Program-made: the position numbers and the translations under genes
Assembly: GCF_013362045.1 (NCBI RefSeq)
Contig: NZ_JABFWW010000053.1
Span: 1 to 34,607, forward strand
Length of the DNA stretch: 34,607 nt
Reading direction: 5' to 3'
Origin: Frateuria sp.
GTDB taxonomy: Bacteria > Pseudomonadota > Gammaproteobacteria > Xanthomonadales > Rhodanobacteraceae
Notes under the pieces: generated by a model
The model's input: the letters and a program-made list of their open reading frames with translations, nothing else
Databases searched by the model: none
What the model was told of the DNA's origin: nothing
In this document: one piece after another, positions 1 to 10,583 of the stretch
How the letters are laid out: each line of letters opens with the position of its first letter
How positions within the stretch are numbered: position 1 is the first letter of the stretch

Positions 1-74
1 GGGGGACTCGAACCCCCACGCCTCTCGGCGCTACCACCTCAAGGTAGTGCGTCTACCAATTCCGCCACCTGGGC
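1..74 (-). tRNA. tRNA-Leu (anticodon GAG), 3' end truncated by window edge
   Basis: Reverse complement GCCCAGGTGGCGGAATTGGTAGACGCACTACCTTGAGGTGGTAGCGCC...GGGGGTTCGAGTCCCCC has the class II tRNA-Leu layout (D-loop, CTTGAGG anticodon loop, variable arm, TTCGAGTC T-loop). Confidence 0.95.
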
Positions 75-87
75 AGGTGTGTTGCTT

Positions 88-519
88 TTACTTCGACGAA
101 CCCGCCGGCGCGGGAACGTCCGACTTCGCGGGAGCGCCGGCGGCCGGCACGTCGCTGGTCGCCTTGGCCGGCGCCTGCGGCACGTCGGTGCGGGCGGGCG
201 CCGCGGGCTGCGCATTCTGGGCGGGCGCGGGCTTGTTGGCAAGACCGGACATCACGCCCAGATCCGGCTGCGCGGTCTGCGGCGCACCGTTGCGGCTGAG
301 ATAGATGCCCATGCCCAAGCTGAGCAGGAAGAACAGCGTCGCCAGCGCCGCGGTGGCGCGGGTGAGGAAGCTGGCCGAACCGCGCGCGCCGAAGACCGTC
401 GCCGACGCACCGCCGCCGAAACCGGAGCCTGCGTCGGCACCGGCGCCGCGCTGCATCAGGATCAGCACGATCATCGCCGCCGCGATCAGGATGTAGAAGA
501 CGCTGAAGATGACAAACAT
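88..519 (-). CDS. secG: Preprotein translocase subunit SecG
   Basis: 143 aa; MFVIFSVFYILIAAAMIVLILMQRGAGADAGSGFGGG... matches SecG (two TM segments, LMQRGKGAxxGxxFGGG-type motif), with an Ala/Pro-rich C-terminal tail; adjacent to tpiA and tRNA-Leu(GAG). Confidence 0.95.
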   Translation of the reverse strand: MFVIFSVFYILIAAAMIVLILMQRGAGADAGSGFGGGASATVFGARGSASFLTRATAALATLFFLLSLGMGIYLSRNGAPQTAQPDLGVMSGLANKPAPAQNAQPAAPARTDVPQAPAKATSDVPAAGAPAKSDVPAPAGSSK

Positions 520-545
520 GTTGTTCTTTAGGAGTCCGTAGGGCT

Positions 546-1295
546 TCAGTGCGCCGCGGCGCAGATGCCGAGGAAATCGCCGGCGGTGAGCGAAGCTCCG
601 CCGATCAGGCCCCCATCCACGTCCGGCTGCGCGAACAATGCCGCGGCGTTTGCCGCCTTGACGCTGCCGCCGTAAAGCAGCCGGGTCAGACGGGCAATCA
701 TAGCATCTTCCCTTTCCAGTTGGCTACGAATGAACGCGTGTGCCTGCTGGGCCTGCTCGGGCGTGGCAGTGTGTCCGGTGCCGATCGCCCATACGGGCTC
801 ATAGGCGATGACAGCGGTATAGAACGGGGCAATGCCGGAACCGGCGAGCACGGCGCCGAGCTGGCGCGCGAGCACCGCTTCAGTCTGCCCGGCCTGGCGC
901 TCTTCCAGCGTCTCGCCAATGCACAGGATCGGCGTCAGGCCGGCGGCGCAGGCGGCGGCGAACTTGCGCGCCACCAGTCCGTCGCTCTCGCGGTGGTACT
1001 GGCGACGCTCGGAGTGGCCGACCAGCGCCCACTGTGCGCCCACGTCCGCCAGCATGGCAGCGGAAACCTCGCCGGTGTAGGCGCCCTGCCCCTCATGCTC
1101 GCTGACGTCCTGGCCACCGAAGCCGATGCCGTTGGCGCCGTGGCGCGAAGCCAGTTCCACGAGATAGGGAAACGGCGGGAACACCAGCACGTCGGCGTCC
1201 CGCGGACGCTGCGCTGCAATGTCGTCGAGCAGGGCTGCAGCCATCGAGCGGCTGCCGTGCATCTTCCAGTTGCCGGCGATGAGTTTCCTGCGCAT
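546..1295 (-). CDS. tpiA: Triose-phosphate isomerase
   Basis: MRRKLIAGNWKMHGS..., WALVGHSERR, AYEPVWAIGTG, LLYGGSVKAAN: canonical TIM motifs. Confidence 0.97.
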   Translation of the reverse strand: MRRKLIAGNWKMHGSRSMAAALLDDIAAQRPRDADVLVFPPFPYLVELASRHGANGIGFGGQDVSEHEGQGAYTGEVSAAMLADVGAQWALVGHSERRQYHRESDGLVARKFAAACAAGLTPILCIGETLEERQAGQTEAVLARQLGAVLAGSGIAPFYTAVIAYEPVWAIGTGHTATPEQAQQAHAFIRSQLEREDAMIARLTRLLYGGSVKAANAAALFAQPDVDGGLIGGASLTAGDFLGICAAAH

Positions 1296-1418
1296 GCCTT
1301 CCATCCGGTGAAAAGCGGCAAGGATAGCGACCGCTCCACAGGCCGGCAAACGGATGCTGGCCGTCACCGGGCCGCTCGGCCATGATGCGGGTTCACCCAC
1401 CCGCATGGATCTGGATCG

Positions 1419-2225
1419 ATGCCCTCCGAACGTCCGCTCAGCCTGGTCACCGGCGCCTCGGCGGGCATCGGCGCCGCCTTCGCGCAGGAGCTCGCCGCAC
1501 GCGGGCATGACCTGGTGCTGGTCGCGCGGCGTGCCGGGCGCCTGCAGGCGCTGGCCGCCGAAATACACGAGCGCCATGGCGCGCACGTTCACGTGATGCC
1601 TGCCGATCTGGCGGACCCGGCAGCACCCGGCCGGCTGGTCGAGGCCCTGCAGTGCGAGGGACTGGCGGTGGACTGGCTGGTCAACAACGCCGGCTACGGG
1701 GTGCCCGGAACGTTCGAGGCCAGCGACTGGGCCACGCATGCGGACTTCCTGCAGGTGCTGCTCACTGCGCCGACCGAACTGGCTTGGCGGCTGTTGCCCG
1801 GCATGCGCGCGCGCGGCTGCGGCCGCATCATCAACGTGGCGTCGCTGGCGGGCCACGTGCCCGGTTCGGCCGGGCACACACTGTATGCGGCGAGCAAGGC
1901 GTACTTGATCAAGTTCTCGCAATCGCTGGCGCTGGAGAACCGCCACCTGGGCGTGCACGTGTGCGCGTTGTGCCCGGGCTTCACGTATTCGGAGTTCCAC
2001 GACGTCACCGGCACCCGGGCATTGGTCGGCAAGCTGCCGCGGTTCATGTGGCAGGACGCCGGAACCGTCGTGCGCGAAGGCATCGAGGCCGTGGAGCGTG
2101 GCGAGGTGGTGCATGTCACCGGACGAGTGAACCGGACGATCAAGGCGCTGGCCAAGCTGCTGCCCGACCGGCTTGCCCTGCGGCTCTCGGCACGCGAATC
2201 GAAGCGCTACCGCCAGCTCGATTGA
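1419..2225 (+). CDS. SDR family NAD(P)-dependent oxidoreductase
   Basis: LVTGASAGIGAAFAQELAARG (TGxxxGIG), NNAG, S...YxASK motifs. Confidence 0.9.
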   Translation: MPSERPLSLVTGASAGIGAAFAQELAARGHDLVLVARRAGRLQALAAEIHERHGAHVHVMPADLADPAAPGRLVEALQCEGLAVDWLVNNAGYGVPGTFEASDWATHADFLQVLLTAPTELAWRLLPGMRARGCGRIINVASLAGHVPGSAGHTLYAASKAYLIKFSQSLALENRHLGVHVCALCPGFTYSEFHDVTGTRALVGKLPRFMWQDAGTVVREGIEAVERGEVVHVTGRVNRTIKALAKLLPDRLALRLSARESKRYRQLD

Positions 2226-2285
2226 ACGGCCTGCGTGGCCTCGCCAACTGCGCTAACGTGGCCGGCCAGCTGCCGCGAGTCCGCC

Positions 2286-2960
2286 ATGAGCCTGTTCCCG
2301 ACCCAGATGCGCCCATTGCCGTATCGCAAGCCCACCGAGGGCCGCGACTACTGGGTGCTGGACGATGCCTTGCCCGGCCCGCTGGCGGTGCGCGAACGCT
2401 GCCTCGCGAAGAGCGACTGGGAGTATGGCTTCCCGACCACGGGCGAAGCCTGGCCCGGCATGCGCGCATCGCCGGCATTGCTTGAGGACGAACTGGCTTT
2501 CATCGAGGGCAAGGTGCGGGAGGCCACCGGCGCGAAGAAGCTCTGGCTCGGCCAAACCGATGCCGGCCAGAAGCTCAACCACAACTGCGTGCAGATAGTC
2601 GGTGCGGTCGAGGGTGCGCTCAAGCCGCACACCGATTCGCTCAATCTCTGCCGATACGCGGCGGTGCTCTATCTCAATCCGACGGTACCGGAGAGCTGCG
2701 GCACCAGCTTCTTCCGCCAGCGCATGCCCGGCGGCCAGCTCGGCGGGAACATGGTGGCGCCGCCCTACCGCAACCTGGTCGATGCGCTGGGCAACCGCTT
2801 CGTGCAACCGGACGCCTTTGCCGAAGACGTGCGCGTGGCACACCGCTTCAACCGGCTGCTGCTCTACAAGGCCAACCTCATCCACAGCGCCAGCGCCTAC
2901 TGGGGACTGGAAGACATGGCCAGCAAGCGCATGACGGCGGTGTTTTTCTGGATGGCCTGA
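2286..2960 (+). CDS. DUF6445-like / putative 2OG-Fe(II) oxygenase-fold protein
   Basis: MSLFPTQMRPLPYRKPTEGRDYWVLDD...KPHTDSLNLCRYAAVLYLNP...NLIHSASAYWG...KRMTAVFFW; HxD...H...R arrangement. Family name from memory. Confidence 0.65.
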   Translation: MSLFPTQMRPLPYRKPTEGRDYWVLDDALPGPLAVRERCLAKSDWEYGFPTTGEAWPGMRASPALLEDELAFIEGKVREATGAKKLWLGQTDAGQKLNHNCVQIVGAVEGALKPHTDSLNLCRYAAVLYLNPTVPESCGTSFFRQRMPGGQLGGNMVAPPYRNLVDALGNRFVQPDAFAEDVRVAHRFNRLLLYKANLIHSASAYWGLEDMASKRMTAVFFWMA

Positions 2961-3116
2961 GGGGCACGCAGGATAGGCTTCGTCCAGCAGTGCATGGCGA
3001 AGGAGGTCCGCTTCCTCCGCGCCCCGCCCCCTCATTTCCGCAAGAGACAACTCCTTCGAGGGAGCGCCAGCCTCTCATCCCAGTCCCCCTCCCGGGGGGA
3101 AGAAGGACCAAAGCCC

Positions 3117-4049
3117 CTAGATCAGCTTGATTTCGCGCAGCCGCTGCATCAGGTACTCGTGCGAGGTCAGCGAGTTGTCGTAGCGGCTGGGGTTGTCCGG
3201 CGTCACGCACTCGGGCAGCGGGTCGAGCGCCACGTCGGGATTGGGGTGCAGGAAGAACGGCACCGAGTAGCGAGGCTTGCGCGCGTTCTCGTTCTGCGGG
3301 TTGACCACGCGGTGCGAGGTGGACGGGTACACGTGGTTGGTCAGCCGCTGCAGCATGTCGCCGATGTTGACCACGATGGCGTCGCCCTCGGTGGTGATCG
3401 GCAGCCACTCGCCCTCGCTCAGCACTTCCAGGCCCTCGGCGCTGGCGCCGACCAGCAGGGTGATGAAGTTGATGTCCTCGTGCGCACCCGCGCGGACGTT
3501 GGGAATGTTTTCCTGGATGATCGGCGGATAGTGGATCGGGCGCAGGATCGAATTGCCCTGGTCGGTCTTGTCCTCGAAGTAGCGCTCGGGCAGGCCGATG
3601 TGCAGCGCCAGCGCGCGCAGCACGCGGGTGCCGAGCAGGTCCAGCGCCTCGTACAGGCCGTAGCCGCAGGGCTTGAACTGTGGCACTTCCGCGGGCCACA
3701 GGTTGGGCGGCATCACGTCGGCGAACCTGGAATCGCGCGGGATCTCGCGGCCTACGTGCCAGAACTCTTTCAAGTCCGGATAGCGGCTGTCCTTGGCCGT
3801 TTCCACCTTGAACGGCGTGTAGCCGCGTGCACCACCGGAGCCGGGCACGTGGTACTTCATCTTGGTTTCGGTCGGCAGCGCGAAGAACTGCTCGAACGCC
3901 TGGTAGGCACCGTCGATCAGCTCCCGCGCGATGCCGTGCCCGCTGATGCAGCAGAAGCCGAACTGGCGGTAGGCGGCGCCGAGTTCGGCGACGAACGCGT
4001 CGCGGTCGGTGTCGTAGCGGCGGATGTCGAGCGTGGGGACTTGCTTCAT
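3117..4049 (-). CDS. Isopenicillin N synthase-like 2OG-Fe(II) oxygenase
   Basis: N-terminal FCCISGHGI, Fe ligands HED ([12 protein letters not shown]) and STSHRVV, and RYS (RxS) before [17 protein letters not shown] family. ATG overlaps the glmM stop. Confidence 0.9.
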   Translation of the reverse strand: MKQVPTLDIRRYDTDRDAFVAELGAAYRQFGFCCISGHGIARELIDGAYQAFEQFFALPTETKMKYHVPGSGGARGYTPFKVETAKDSRYPDLKEFWHVGREIPRDSRFADVMPPNLWPAEVPQFKPCGYGLYEALDLLGTRVLRALALHIGLPERYFEDKTDQGNSILRPIHYPPIIQENIPNVRAGAHEDINFITLLVGASAEGLEVLSEGEWLPITTEGDAIVVNIGDMLQRLTNHVYPSTSHRVVNPQNENARKPRYSVPFFLHPNPDVALDPLPECVTPDNPSRYDNSLTSHEYLMQRLREIKLI

Positions 4050-5413
4050 GGATTTTCCGTCATGTGCACGTGCGCGGCGGATTTTACGGCCTCGGCCAGC
4101 CAGCCGGCCAACTGCTGCACCTCGCCCGCATCGGCGCCTTCGATGGTGACGCGCACCACCGGTTCGGTGCCCGACGCACGCAACACCACGCGCCCCCGGC
4201 CCTGCAGGGTGCGCTCCACTTCGGTCAGCGCATGGCGCACCGTGTCGCTCCCCAGTGCCTCGCGCGCGCCCTGGGCGCGCACGTTGACCATCACCTGCGG
4301 CAGCTTCTGCAGGCCACGACGGGCCAGCGCGAGGTCCTGGTCCGATGCGGCCAGCGTCTCCAGCACGGCCAGCGCGGCGATAATGCCGTCGCCGGTGGTG
4401 GCGCGATCCAGGCAGAGGATGTGGCCGGAAGTCTCGCCGCCCAGCATGCCGCCGTGGGCCTTGAGCTGCTGCAGCACGTAGCGGTCGCCCACGTTGGCGC
4501 GGATCAGCGGCACTTCCAGCTCGGCCAGGGCCTGCTCCAGCCCGTAGTTGCTCATCAACGTGCCGACCACCGGCCCATGCAGGCAGCCGCGCGCGAACAG
4601 GCTGCGCGCCAGCACGTAGAGGATGTCGTCGCCGTCGGCGATGGTGCCGTTGCGGTCGACTAGGATCAGGCGGTCGCCGTCGCCGTCGAAGGCGATGCCG
4701 ATGTCGGCGCTCTGCGCCAGCACCGCCTGCTGCAGGGCCTGCGGATGGGTCGAACCCACGTTGCGGTTGATGTTGAAGCCGTCGGGCTTGTCGCCGATCG
4801 CGGTGACGTCGGCGCCGAGCTCGGCGAACACCTTGGGTGCCACCTGGTAGGTGGCCCCGTGCGCGCAGTCCAGCACGATCTTCGTGCCGCGCAGGGTGAA
4901 CTCTTCCGGCACCGTCGCCTTGCAGTATTCGGCATAGCGCGCGACGGCATCGGCCACGCGCGTGGCCTTGCCCAGTTGCTCGGAAGGCACGGTGGCGAAC
5001 GGGGCATCGATTTCCTCCTCGATCGCCGCCTCGATCTCGTCGGAAAGTTTCTCGCCCTGGGCCGAGAAGAACTTGATGCCGTTGTCGTGATGCGGATTGT
5101 GCGAAGCGCTGATCACCACGCCGGCCGCCGCGCGCATGGATCGCGTAAGGAAGGCCACGGCGGGCGTCGGCATCGGCCCGAGCAGGCCCACGTCCACGCC
5201 GGCGGCGACCAGGCCGGCCTCCAGCGCCGACTCGAACATGTAGCCGGAAACGCGGGTGTCCTTGCCGATCAGCACCAGCGGCTTGCGCGTCGACTCGCGG
5301 GCAAGCACGGCACCGGCCGCGCGACCGAGGCGCAGCATGAAATCGGCGCTGATCGGCCATTGCCCGACCAGCCCGCGGATGCCGTCGGTACCGAAGTATT
5401 TTCGTGTGCTCAT
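4046..5413 (-). CDS. glmM: Phosphoglucosamine mutase
   Basis: [21 protein letters not shown]..., [46 protein letters not shown]. Confidence 0.97.
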   Translation of the reverse strand: MSTRKYFGTDGIRGLVGQWPISADFMLRLGRAAGAVLARESTRKPLVLIGKDTRVSGYMFESALEAGLVAAGVDVGLLGPMPTPAVAFLTRSMRAAAGVVISASHNPHHDNGIKFFSAQGEKLSDEIEAAIEEEIDAPFATVPSEQLGKATRVADAVARYAEYCKATVPEEFTLRGTKIVLDCAHGATYQVAPKVFAELGADVTAIGDKPDGFNINRNVGSTHPQALQQAVLAQSADIGIAFDGDGDRLILVDRNGTIADGDDILYVLARSLFARGCLHGPVVGTLMSNYGLEQALAELEVPLIRANVGDRYVLQQLKAHGGMLGGETSGHILCLDRATTGDGIIAALAVLETLAASDQDLALARRGLQKLPQVMVNVRAQGAREALGSDTVRHALTEVERTLQGRGRVVLRASGTEPVVRVTIEGADAGEVQQLAGWLAEAVKSAAHVHMTENP

Positions 5414-5459
5414 CATCGTTCCTAGCGGTGACGCCACGGGGCGGGCGCACCTGTGTATC

Positions 5460-6368
5460 TCAGTCTTCGTCGGGCCAGCGTGGAGTTGCCGGACGCACGT
5501 CACGCTTCGGAGCGGCATCTCCTTCATGCACGGCATGCCAGACCGCCAGGGCGTCGACGGTGGCGGCGACGTCATGTACACGCACCATGCGCGCGCCTCG
5601 CTGTACCGCGATCAGCGCCGCTGCGGCCGAACCGGCGGCGCGCGCCTCGCCCGCAGGCCGGCCGGTGAGCGTGCCGATCATCGACTTGCGAGACAAACCC
5701 ACGTAGACGCCTGCGCCCAGCCCGGCGAAGCGCTCCAGCGCACGCAGCAGCGCCAGGTTGTGCTCCAGCGTCTTGCCGAAGCCGAAGCCCGGGTCGACCA
5801 GCACGCGCCGCTTGTCGATGCCGGCCAGCTCGCAGGCGAACAGGCGGTCGGCAAGGAAACGGTGCACTTCGCCCACCACGTCGTCGTAGTGCGGATCGTC
5901 CTGCATGCCGCGCGGCTCGCCCTGCATGTGCATCAGGCACACCGGCACGCGCAGTTCGGCGGCGACGTCCAGGGCGCCTTCGCGGCGCAGCGCATAGACG
6001 TCGTTGATCATGCCGGCGCCGGCGGCCACCGCAGCGCGCATCACTTCGGGCTTGGAGGTGTCGATGGCGATCGGCAGCGCGGTGCGCGCAGCCAGTTGTT
6101 CGATGACCGGCACGACGCGGCGCAACTCCTCCTCGGCCGGCACCTCCGCCGCACCGGGTCGGGTCGACTCGCCCCCTACGTCGAGCATGTCGGCACCCTG
6201 CTCCGCCATCGCCAGGCCGTGCGCCACGGCCGCCTCGACGGAGGCGTAAGCGCCACCGTCGGAAAACGAATCAGGCGTCACGTTGAGGATGCCGACCACG
6301 CGCGGGCGATCCAGGACCAAAGGGCGGCCGGCGCAGTCGAGCACGGTGGCAAAAGCTTGATCGAACAT
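5460..6368 (-). CDS. folP: Dihydropteroate synthase
   Basis: [58 protein letters not shown]; adjacent to glmM. Confidence 0.97.
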   Translation of the reverse strand: MFDQAFATVLDCAGRPLVLDRPRVVGILNVTPDSFSDGGAYASVEAAVAHGLAMAEQGADMLDVGGESTRPGAAEVPAEEELRRVVPVIEQLAARTALPIAIDTSKPEVMRAAVAAGAGMINDVYALRREGALDVAAELRVPVCLMHMQGEPRGMQDDPHYDDVVGEVHRFLADRLFACELAGIDKRRVLVDPGFGFGKTLEHNLALLRALERFAGLGAGVYVGLSRKSMIGTLTGRPAGEARAAGSAAAALIAVQRGARMVRVHDVAATVDALAVWHAVHEGDAAPKRDVRPATPRWPDED

Positions 6369-6375
6369 CGGCGTT

Positions 6376-6936
6376 TCAGCCCTGCCCGCCCAGCGCGCCC
6401 ATGTGCAGGCGGTAATAGCGCAGCTCGTCGATCGAATCGCGGATGTCGGAGAGCGCCGTGTGCGCCGATTCCTTGCTCAGGCCGCGGGCGACCGCGGGCG
6501 ACCAGCGCCGCGCCAGTTCCTTGAGCGTGGAGACGTCCAGGTTGCGGTAGTGGAAATGGCGTTCCAGCCGCGGCATCTGCCGGTGCAGGAAGCGGCGGTC
6601 CTGGCAGATCGAGTTGCCGCACATGGGCGACTTGCCTGCGGGCGTCCAATCCTTGAGGAAGTCCAGCGTGGCCTGCTCGGCCTGGGTGTGGTCGGTAGTC
6701 GATTCGAGCACCTGCTGCCACAGGCCCGACTTGCGATGCTGGTTGCGGTTCCAGCTGTCCATCGACTCCAGCCGGTCGAGCTCGTGGCGGACCGCGAAAA
6801 CCGGCCCTTCGGCCAGCACATGGAGGTCCCTGTCTGTCACGATGGTGGCGATCTCCAGGATCGAATCGGTATCCGTATCCAGGCCGGTCATCTCCAGATC
6901 GATCCAGATCAGGTTGTCGTCGTTCAAGTGGCTCAT
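6376..6936 (-). CDS. orn: Oligoribonuclease
   Basis: [28 protein letters not shown]... DEDDh exonuclease; [20 protein letters not shown]. Confidence 0.97.
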   Translation of the reverse strand: MSHLNDDNLIWIDLEMTGLDTDTDSILEIATIVTDRDLHVLAEGPVFAVRHELDRLESMDSWNRNQHRKSGLWQQVLESTTDHTQAEQATLDFLKDWTPAGKSPMCGNSICQDRRFLHRQMPRLERHFHYRNLDVSTLKELARRWSPAVARGLSKESAHTALSDIRDSIDELRYYRLHMGALGGQG

Positions 6937-6999
6937 GCATCCTCCTTGGAGGGCGCAGTCTAGCGCAGCCTGGCACGGCGCCATGCGATCATCGGGGCC

Positions 7000-8436
7000 A
7001 TGCAGACCTTCCTCTGGCACGACTACGAAACCTTCGGCGCCGATACGCGGCGCGACCGGCCCTCGCAGTTCGCCGGCATCCGCACCACCGCGGAACTGGA
7101 GATCGTCGGCGAGCCCGTGATGTTCTTCTGCCGCCCGCCGCGCGACGCGCCGCCGGACCCGGATGCCTGCCTGATCACCGGTATTGCGCCGCAACAGGCC
7201 GAGCTGGAAGGCGTTTGCGAAGCCGAGTTCGCCGCCCGCGTGCACGAACAGTTCGCACAGCCTGGCACCTGCGGCGTGGGCTACAACTCGCTGCGCTTCG
7301 ACGACGAGTTCACCCGCCAACTGCTGTACCGCAACTTCTACGATCCCTACGCGCGCGAGTGGGAGAACGGCAACTCGCGCTGGGACCTGATCGACCTGGT
7401 ACGCATGTGCCAGGCGCTGCGTCCCGAAGGCATCGTGTGGCCGAGCCGCGAGGACGGCACGCCCAGCTTCAGGCTCGAACACCTGGCGGCCGCCAACCAC
7501 CTCAGGCAGGAGCGCGCACACGACGCGCTCTCCGACGTGCACGCGCTGATCGACCTGGCGCGGCTGATCCGCGTGCGCCAGCCGCGGCTGTGGGACTGGC
7601 ACTTCGAACTGCGCCGCAAGCAGAAGGTGTTCGGCCTGCTGGACGTGGTCGGCATGACGCCGCTGGTGCACGTGTCCTCGCGCTACCCGGCCAGCCGCCA
7701 TTGCCTGGCGGTGATCGCGCCACTGGCGCCGCACCCGTCGCGGCCCGGCGAGGTGATCGTCTACGACCTCGACACCGACCCGGCGCTCTGGCTCGACCTC
7801 GACGAGGACGACATCGCCGACCGCATCTTCACCGCGCGCGCCGACCTCCCCGAGGGCATCGAACGCATCCCGCTGCGCACCGTGCGCGCCAACCGCGCGC
7901 CCGCGCTGGCGCCGCTGTCGGTGTTGAAGGACGTGGACCACACCCGGTTGAAGCTCGACCTGGAGCGCTGCATGCGCCACCACGCCCTGCTGCGCGGCGC
8001 CGCTGGCCTGGCGGACAAGTTGCGCCGCGTGTTCGCCCATGCCGCCGAACTCGCGCCGCCGGAGGACCCGGAGCTGGCCCTGTACGGCGGCTTCCTCCCC
8101 GATGCCGACAAGCGCCTGCTGGCCGAAGTGCGCGCCACGCCGCCGGAGCAATTGGGCCGGCGCGGCTTCCCCTTCCGCGACCCGCGCTATCCGGAACTCC
8201 TGTTCCGCTACCGCGCGCGCAACTGGCCGCAGTCGCTTGACGCGGACGAACAGGCCCGCTGGGAAGCCTTCCGGCAGGCGCGCCTGACCCGGCCGACCGC
8301 GCTCACCGCGCGCACGCTGGAGGACTACTTCGCGCGCATCGCCATGCTGCGCCAGGAGCGGCCGGACCGGACCGCCCTGCTGGACCAGCTCGAAGCCTGG
8401 GGCCACGAACTGGCGCCGGTGCCGCTGCTGGCCTGA
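7000..8436 (+). CDS. sbcB: Exodeoxyribonuclease I
   Basis: [54 protein letters not shown]: ExoI (SbcB) signature. Confidence 0.95.
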   Translation: MQTFLWHDYETFGADTRRDRPSQFAGIRTTAELEIVGEPVMFFCRPPRDAPPDPDACLITGIAPQQAELEGVCEAEFAARVHEQFAQPGTCGVGYNSLRFDDEFTRQLLYRNFYDPYAREWENGNSRWDLIDLVRMCQALRPEGIVWPSREDGTPSFRLEHLAAANHLRQERAHDALSDVHALIDLARLIRVRQPRLWDWHFELRRKQKVFGLLDVVGMTPLVHVSSRYPASRHCLAVIAPLAPHPSRPGEVIVYDLDTDPALWLDLDEDDIADRIFTARADLPEGIERIPLRTVRANRAPALAPLSVLKDVDHTRLKLDLERCMRHHALLRGAAGLADKLRRVFAHAAELAPPEDPELALYGGFLPDADKRLLAEVRATPPEQLGRRGFPFRDPRYPELLFRYRARNWPQSLDADEQARWEAFRQARLTRPTALTARTLEDYFARIAMLRQERPDRTALLDQLEAWGHELAPVPLLA

Positions 8437-8511
8437 CCTCTGGCAAGCGATGCTCGCGGCGGGCGGGAGGAGACCATCGCCCGCGACCGGTCCTGCGGAG
8501 ATAATCGCAGG

Positions 8512-9198
8512 ATGCACAGCGCCTACTTCACTCCCGCCACCTTCCGCTTTCTCCGCGCGCTCGGCCGCAACAACAGCCGCGAATGGTTCGCCGCGCACAA
8601 GGCCGACTACGAGCGCCACGTGCGCGAACCGTTCCTCGCGCTGATCGCCGACATGGCCGCGCCGCTGGCTTCGATCAGCCCACATTACCGCGCCGATGCG
8701 CGCAAGACCGGCGGCTCGCTGTTCCGCATCCACCGCGACACCCGCTTCTCCAGCAACAAGCTGCCGTACAAGACCTGGCAAGGCTCGCGCTTCTTCCACG
8801 CACGCCGCCACGAGATCCCGGCGCCCTCGTTCTACCTGCACATCGAGCCGGGCGACTGCTTCGCCGGCGGCGGCATGTGGCACCCCGAGCCGGATACGCT
8901 GAAGAACATCCGCGGCTTCCTCGCCGACAACCCGGAAGCCTGGAAGCGCGCTACGCAGACCAAGGCCTTCCGCGAACGGCTGAGCCTGTGGGGCGAAAGC
9001 CTCAGCCGCCCGCCGCGCGGCTTCGACCCGGACCACGAACTGATCGAGGATCTCAAGCGCAAGAGTTTCGCCGCCGGCGAGAACTTCGACGACGCCTTCG
9101 CCTGCTCGTCCGAGCTGCTGCCGTGGGCAGTGGAGAGCTTCCGGCGGGTGGCACCGATGATCGACTATCTCTGCGCCGCGCAGGAGCTGGAGTTCTAG
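8512..9198 (+). CDS. DUF2461 domain-containing protein (TIGR02453-like)
   Basis: [36 protein letters not shown]...[20 protein letters not shown]. Confidence 0.85.
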   Translation: MHSAYFTPATFRFLRALGRNNSREWFAAHKADYERHVREPFLALIADMAAPLASISPHYRADARKTGGSLFRIHRDTRFSSNKLPYKTWQGSRFFHARRHEIPAPSFYLHIEPGDCFAGGGMWHPEPDTLKNIRGFLADNPEAWKRATQTKAFRERLSLWGESLSRPPRGFDPDHELIEDLKRKSFAAGENFDDAFACSSELLPWAVESFRRVAPMIDYLCAAQELEF

Positions 9199-9257
9199 CC
9201 CAGCGAGCTGCTCGCAGGTGGGCTTCGGCCAACGATGCGGGTGGACTGACCCCCACC

Positions 9258-10583
9258 CTACATGGCCGGGAAACGCCGGCGACGCAGCAGCACGCACGCC
9301 ACCGCCATGCCCAACACCGCGGTCGCCGCCACGTAGTGTGCCGGCGCAAGGACGCCGAAGCGCCTCATAAGCAGGCCGATCAACGGTGGCGTCAGTCCGC
9401 CGAACAATGCATAGGCGAGGTTGTACGAGGCCGACAGTCCCGAGAAGCGCACCGCCGGCGGGAACGCCTCCACCATCAGCACCGGCACCACGCCGACCAC
9501 GCCCACCGCCAGACCCGCCAGTGCGTACAGCGCGATGAAATGCGCGCCGCCGGCAGCGAGGTCCAGATACAGCGCATAGCCGGCCAGCAACAACCCGGCC
9601 GCGCCCGCCAGCAGCGTCCGTGCCGGGCCGATGCGATCGGACAGGATGCCGTAGCACAGGCAACCGGCGGCCAGCGCGGCCGAGGCGAGGTTGTTGCCCA
9701 GGAACGCCCGCGCCGGCGTCACGTGGAAGGCCGACTGCACCAGCGAAGGCGTCATCAGGATCAGCACCACCACCGCCGCGGTGAGCATCCAGGTGACCAG
9801 CATCGACAGCAACACCGCCGGCCGGTGCCGCGCCGCCACCTGCGCCAGCGGCAAGCCGGCGACCAGCTCGCGCCGTGCGTGCATCGCCTCGAACACCGGC
9901 GTCTCGCTAAGCCAGCGGCGCAGCCATACGGCAAGCAGGCCGAACACGCCGCCGAGCAGGAACGGCAGCCGCCAGCCGTGGTCCAGCAATGCTGCCGGCG
10001 CCAGCGCGCGGCTGATCCACGCCGCCACCAGCGAACCGAGCAGGATGCCTACGGTCAGGCCCGAGGTCAGGCTGGCGCAGGCGAAGCCGATCCGCCGGGG
10101 CGGCACGTGCTCGGCCACGAACACCCACGCGCCGGGAACCTCGCCGCCTACCGCGATGCCTTGCACGATCCGCAGCAGCAACAGCAGCAGCGGCGCCAGC
10201 ATGCCGACTTGCGCATACACCGGCAGCAGGCCAATGCCCAGCGTCGGCAACGCCATCAGGAACACGCTCAGGGTGAACATGCGCTTGCGCCCCAGCTTGT
10301 CGCCGTAATGCGCCATCACGATGCCGCCCAGCGGCCGGGCCAGGTAACCGGCGGCAAAGATGCCGTAGACCTTCAGCTGGGCCAGCCACGGCGCGCTGTC
10401 CGGAGGGAAGAACAACTGGCTGAGCGGCAGGGCGAAGAATACGAACACCACGAAGTCGTAGAACTCGAGCGCTCCGCCCAATGCGGCCAAGGCCAGCGTG
10501 CGCGCGTCCGAGCGGTTCAGCGGTCGGGCGAGGTCCGCGGAAAGCGCCGCGGTACCCACTGGCGAGCCAGCCGCGGCCGCCAT
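9258..10583 (-). CDS. MFS transporter, ProP/metabolite:H+ symporter-like
   Basis: 441 aa; [63 protein letters not shown]. Confidence 0.9.
   Translation of the reverse strand: MAAAAGSPVGTAALSADLARPLNRSDARTLALAALGGALEFYDFVVFVFFALPLSQLFFPPDSAPWLAQLKVYGIFAAGYLARPLGGIVMAHYGDKLGRKRMFTLSVFLMALPTLGIGLLPVYAQVGMLAPLLLLLLRIVQGIAVGGEVPGAWVFVAEHVPPRRIGFACASLTSGLTVGILLGSLVAAWISRALAPAALLDHGWRLPFLLGGVFGLLAVWLRRWLSETPVFEAMHARRELVAGLPLAQVAARHRPAVLLSMLVTWMLTAAVVVLILMTPSLVQSAFHVTPARAFLGNNLASAALAAGCLCYGILSDRIGPARTLLAGAAGLLLAGYALYLDLAAGGAHFIALYALAGLAVGVVGVVPVLMVEAFPPAVRFSGLSASYNLAYALFGGLTPPLIGLLMRRFGVLAPAHYVAATAVLGMAVACVLLRRRRFPAM

Noticed and set aside
6376-9663. 1095-aa minus-strand ORF
   Set aside because: Only the last about 186 codons are real (orn); the rest is antisense to sbcB and DUF2461.
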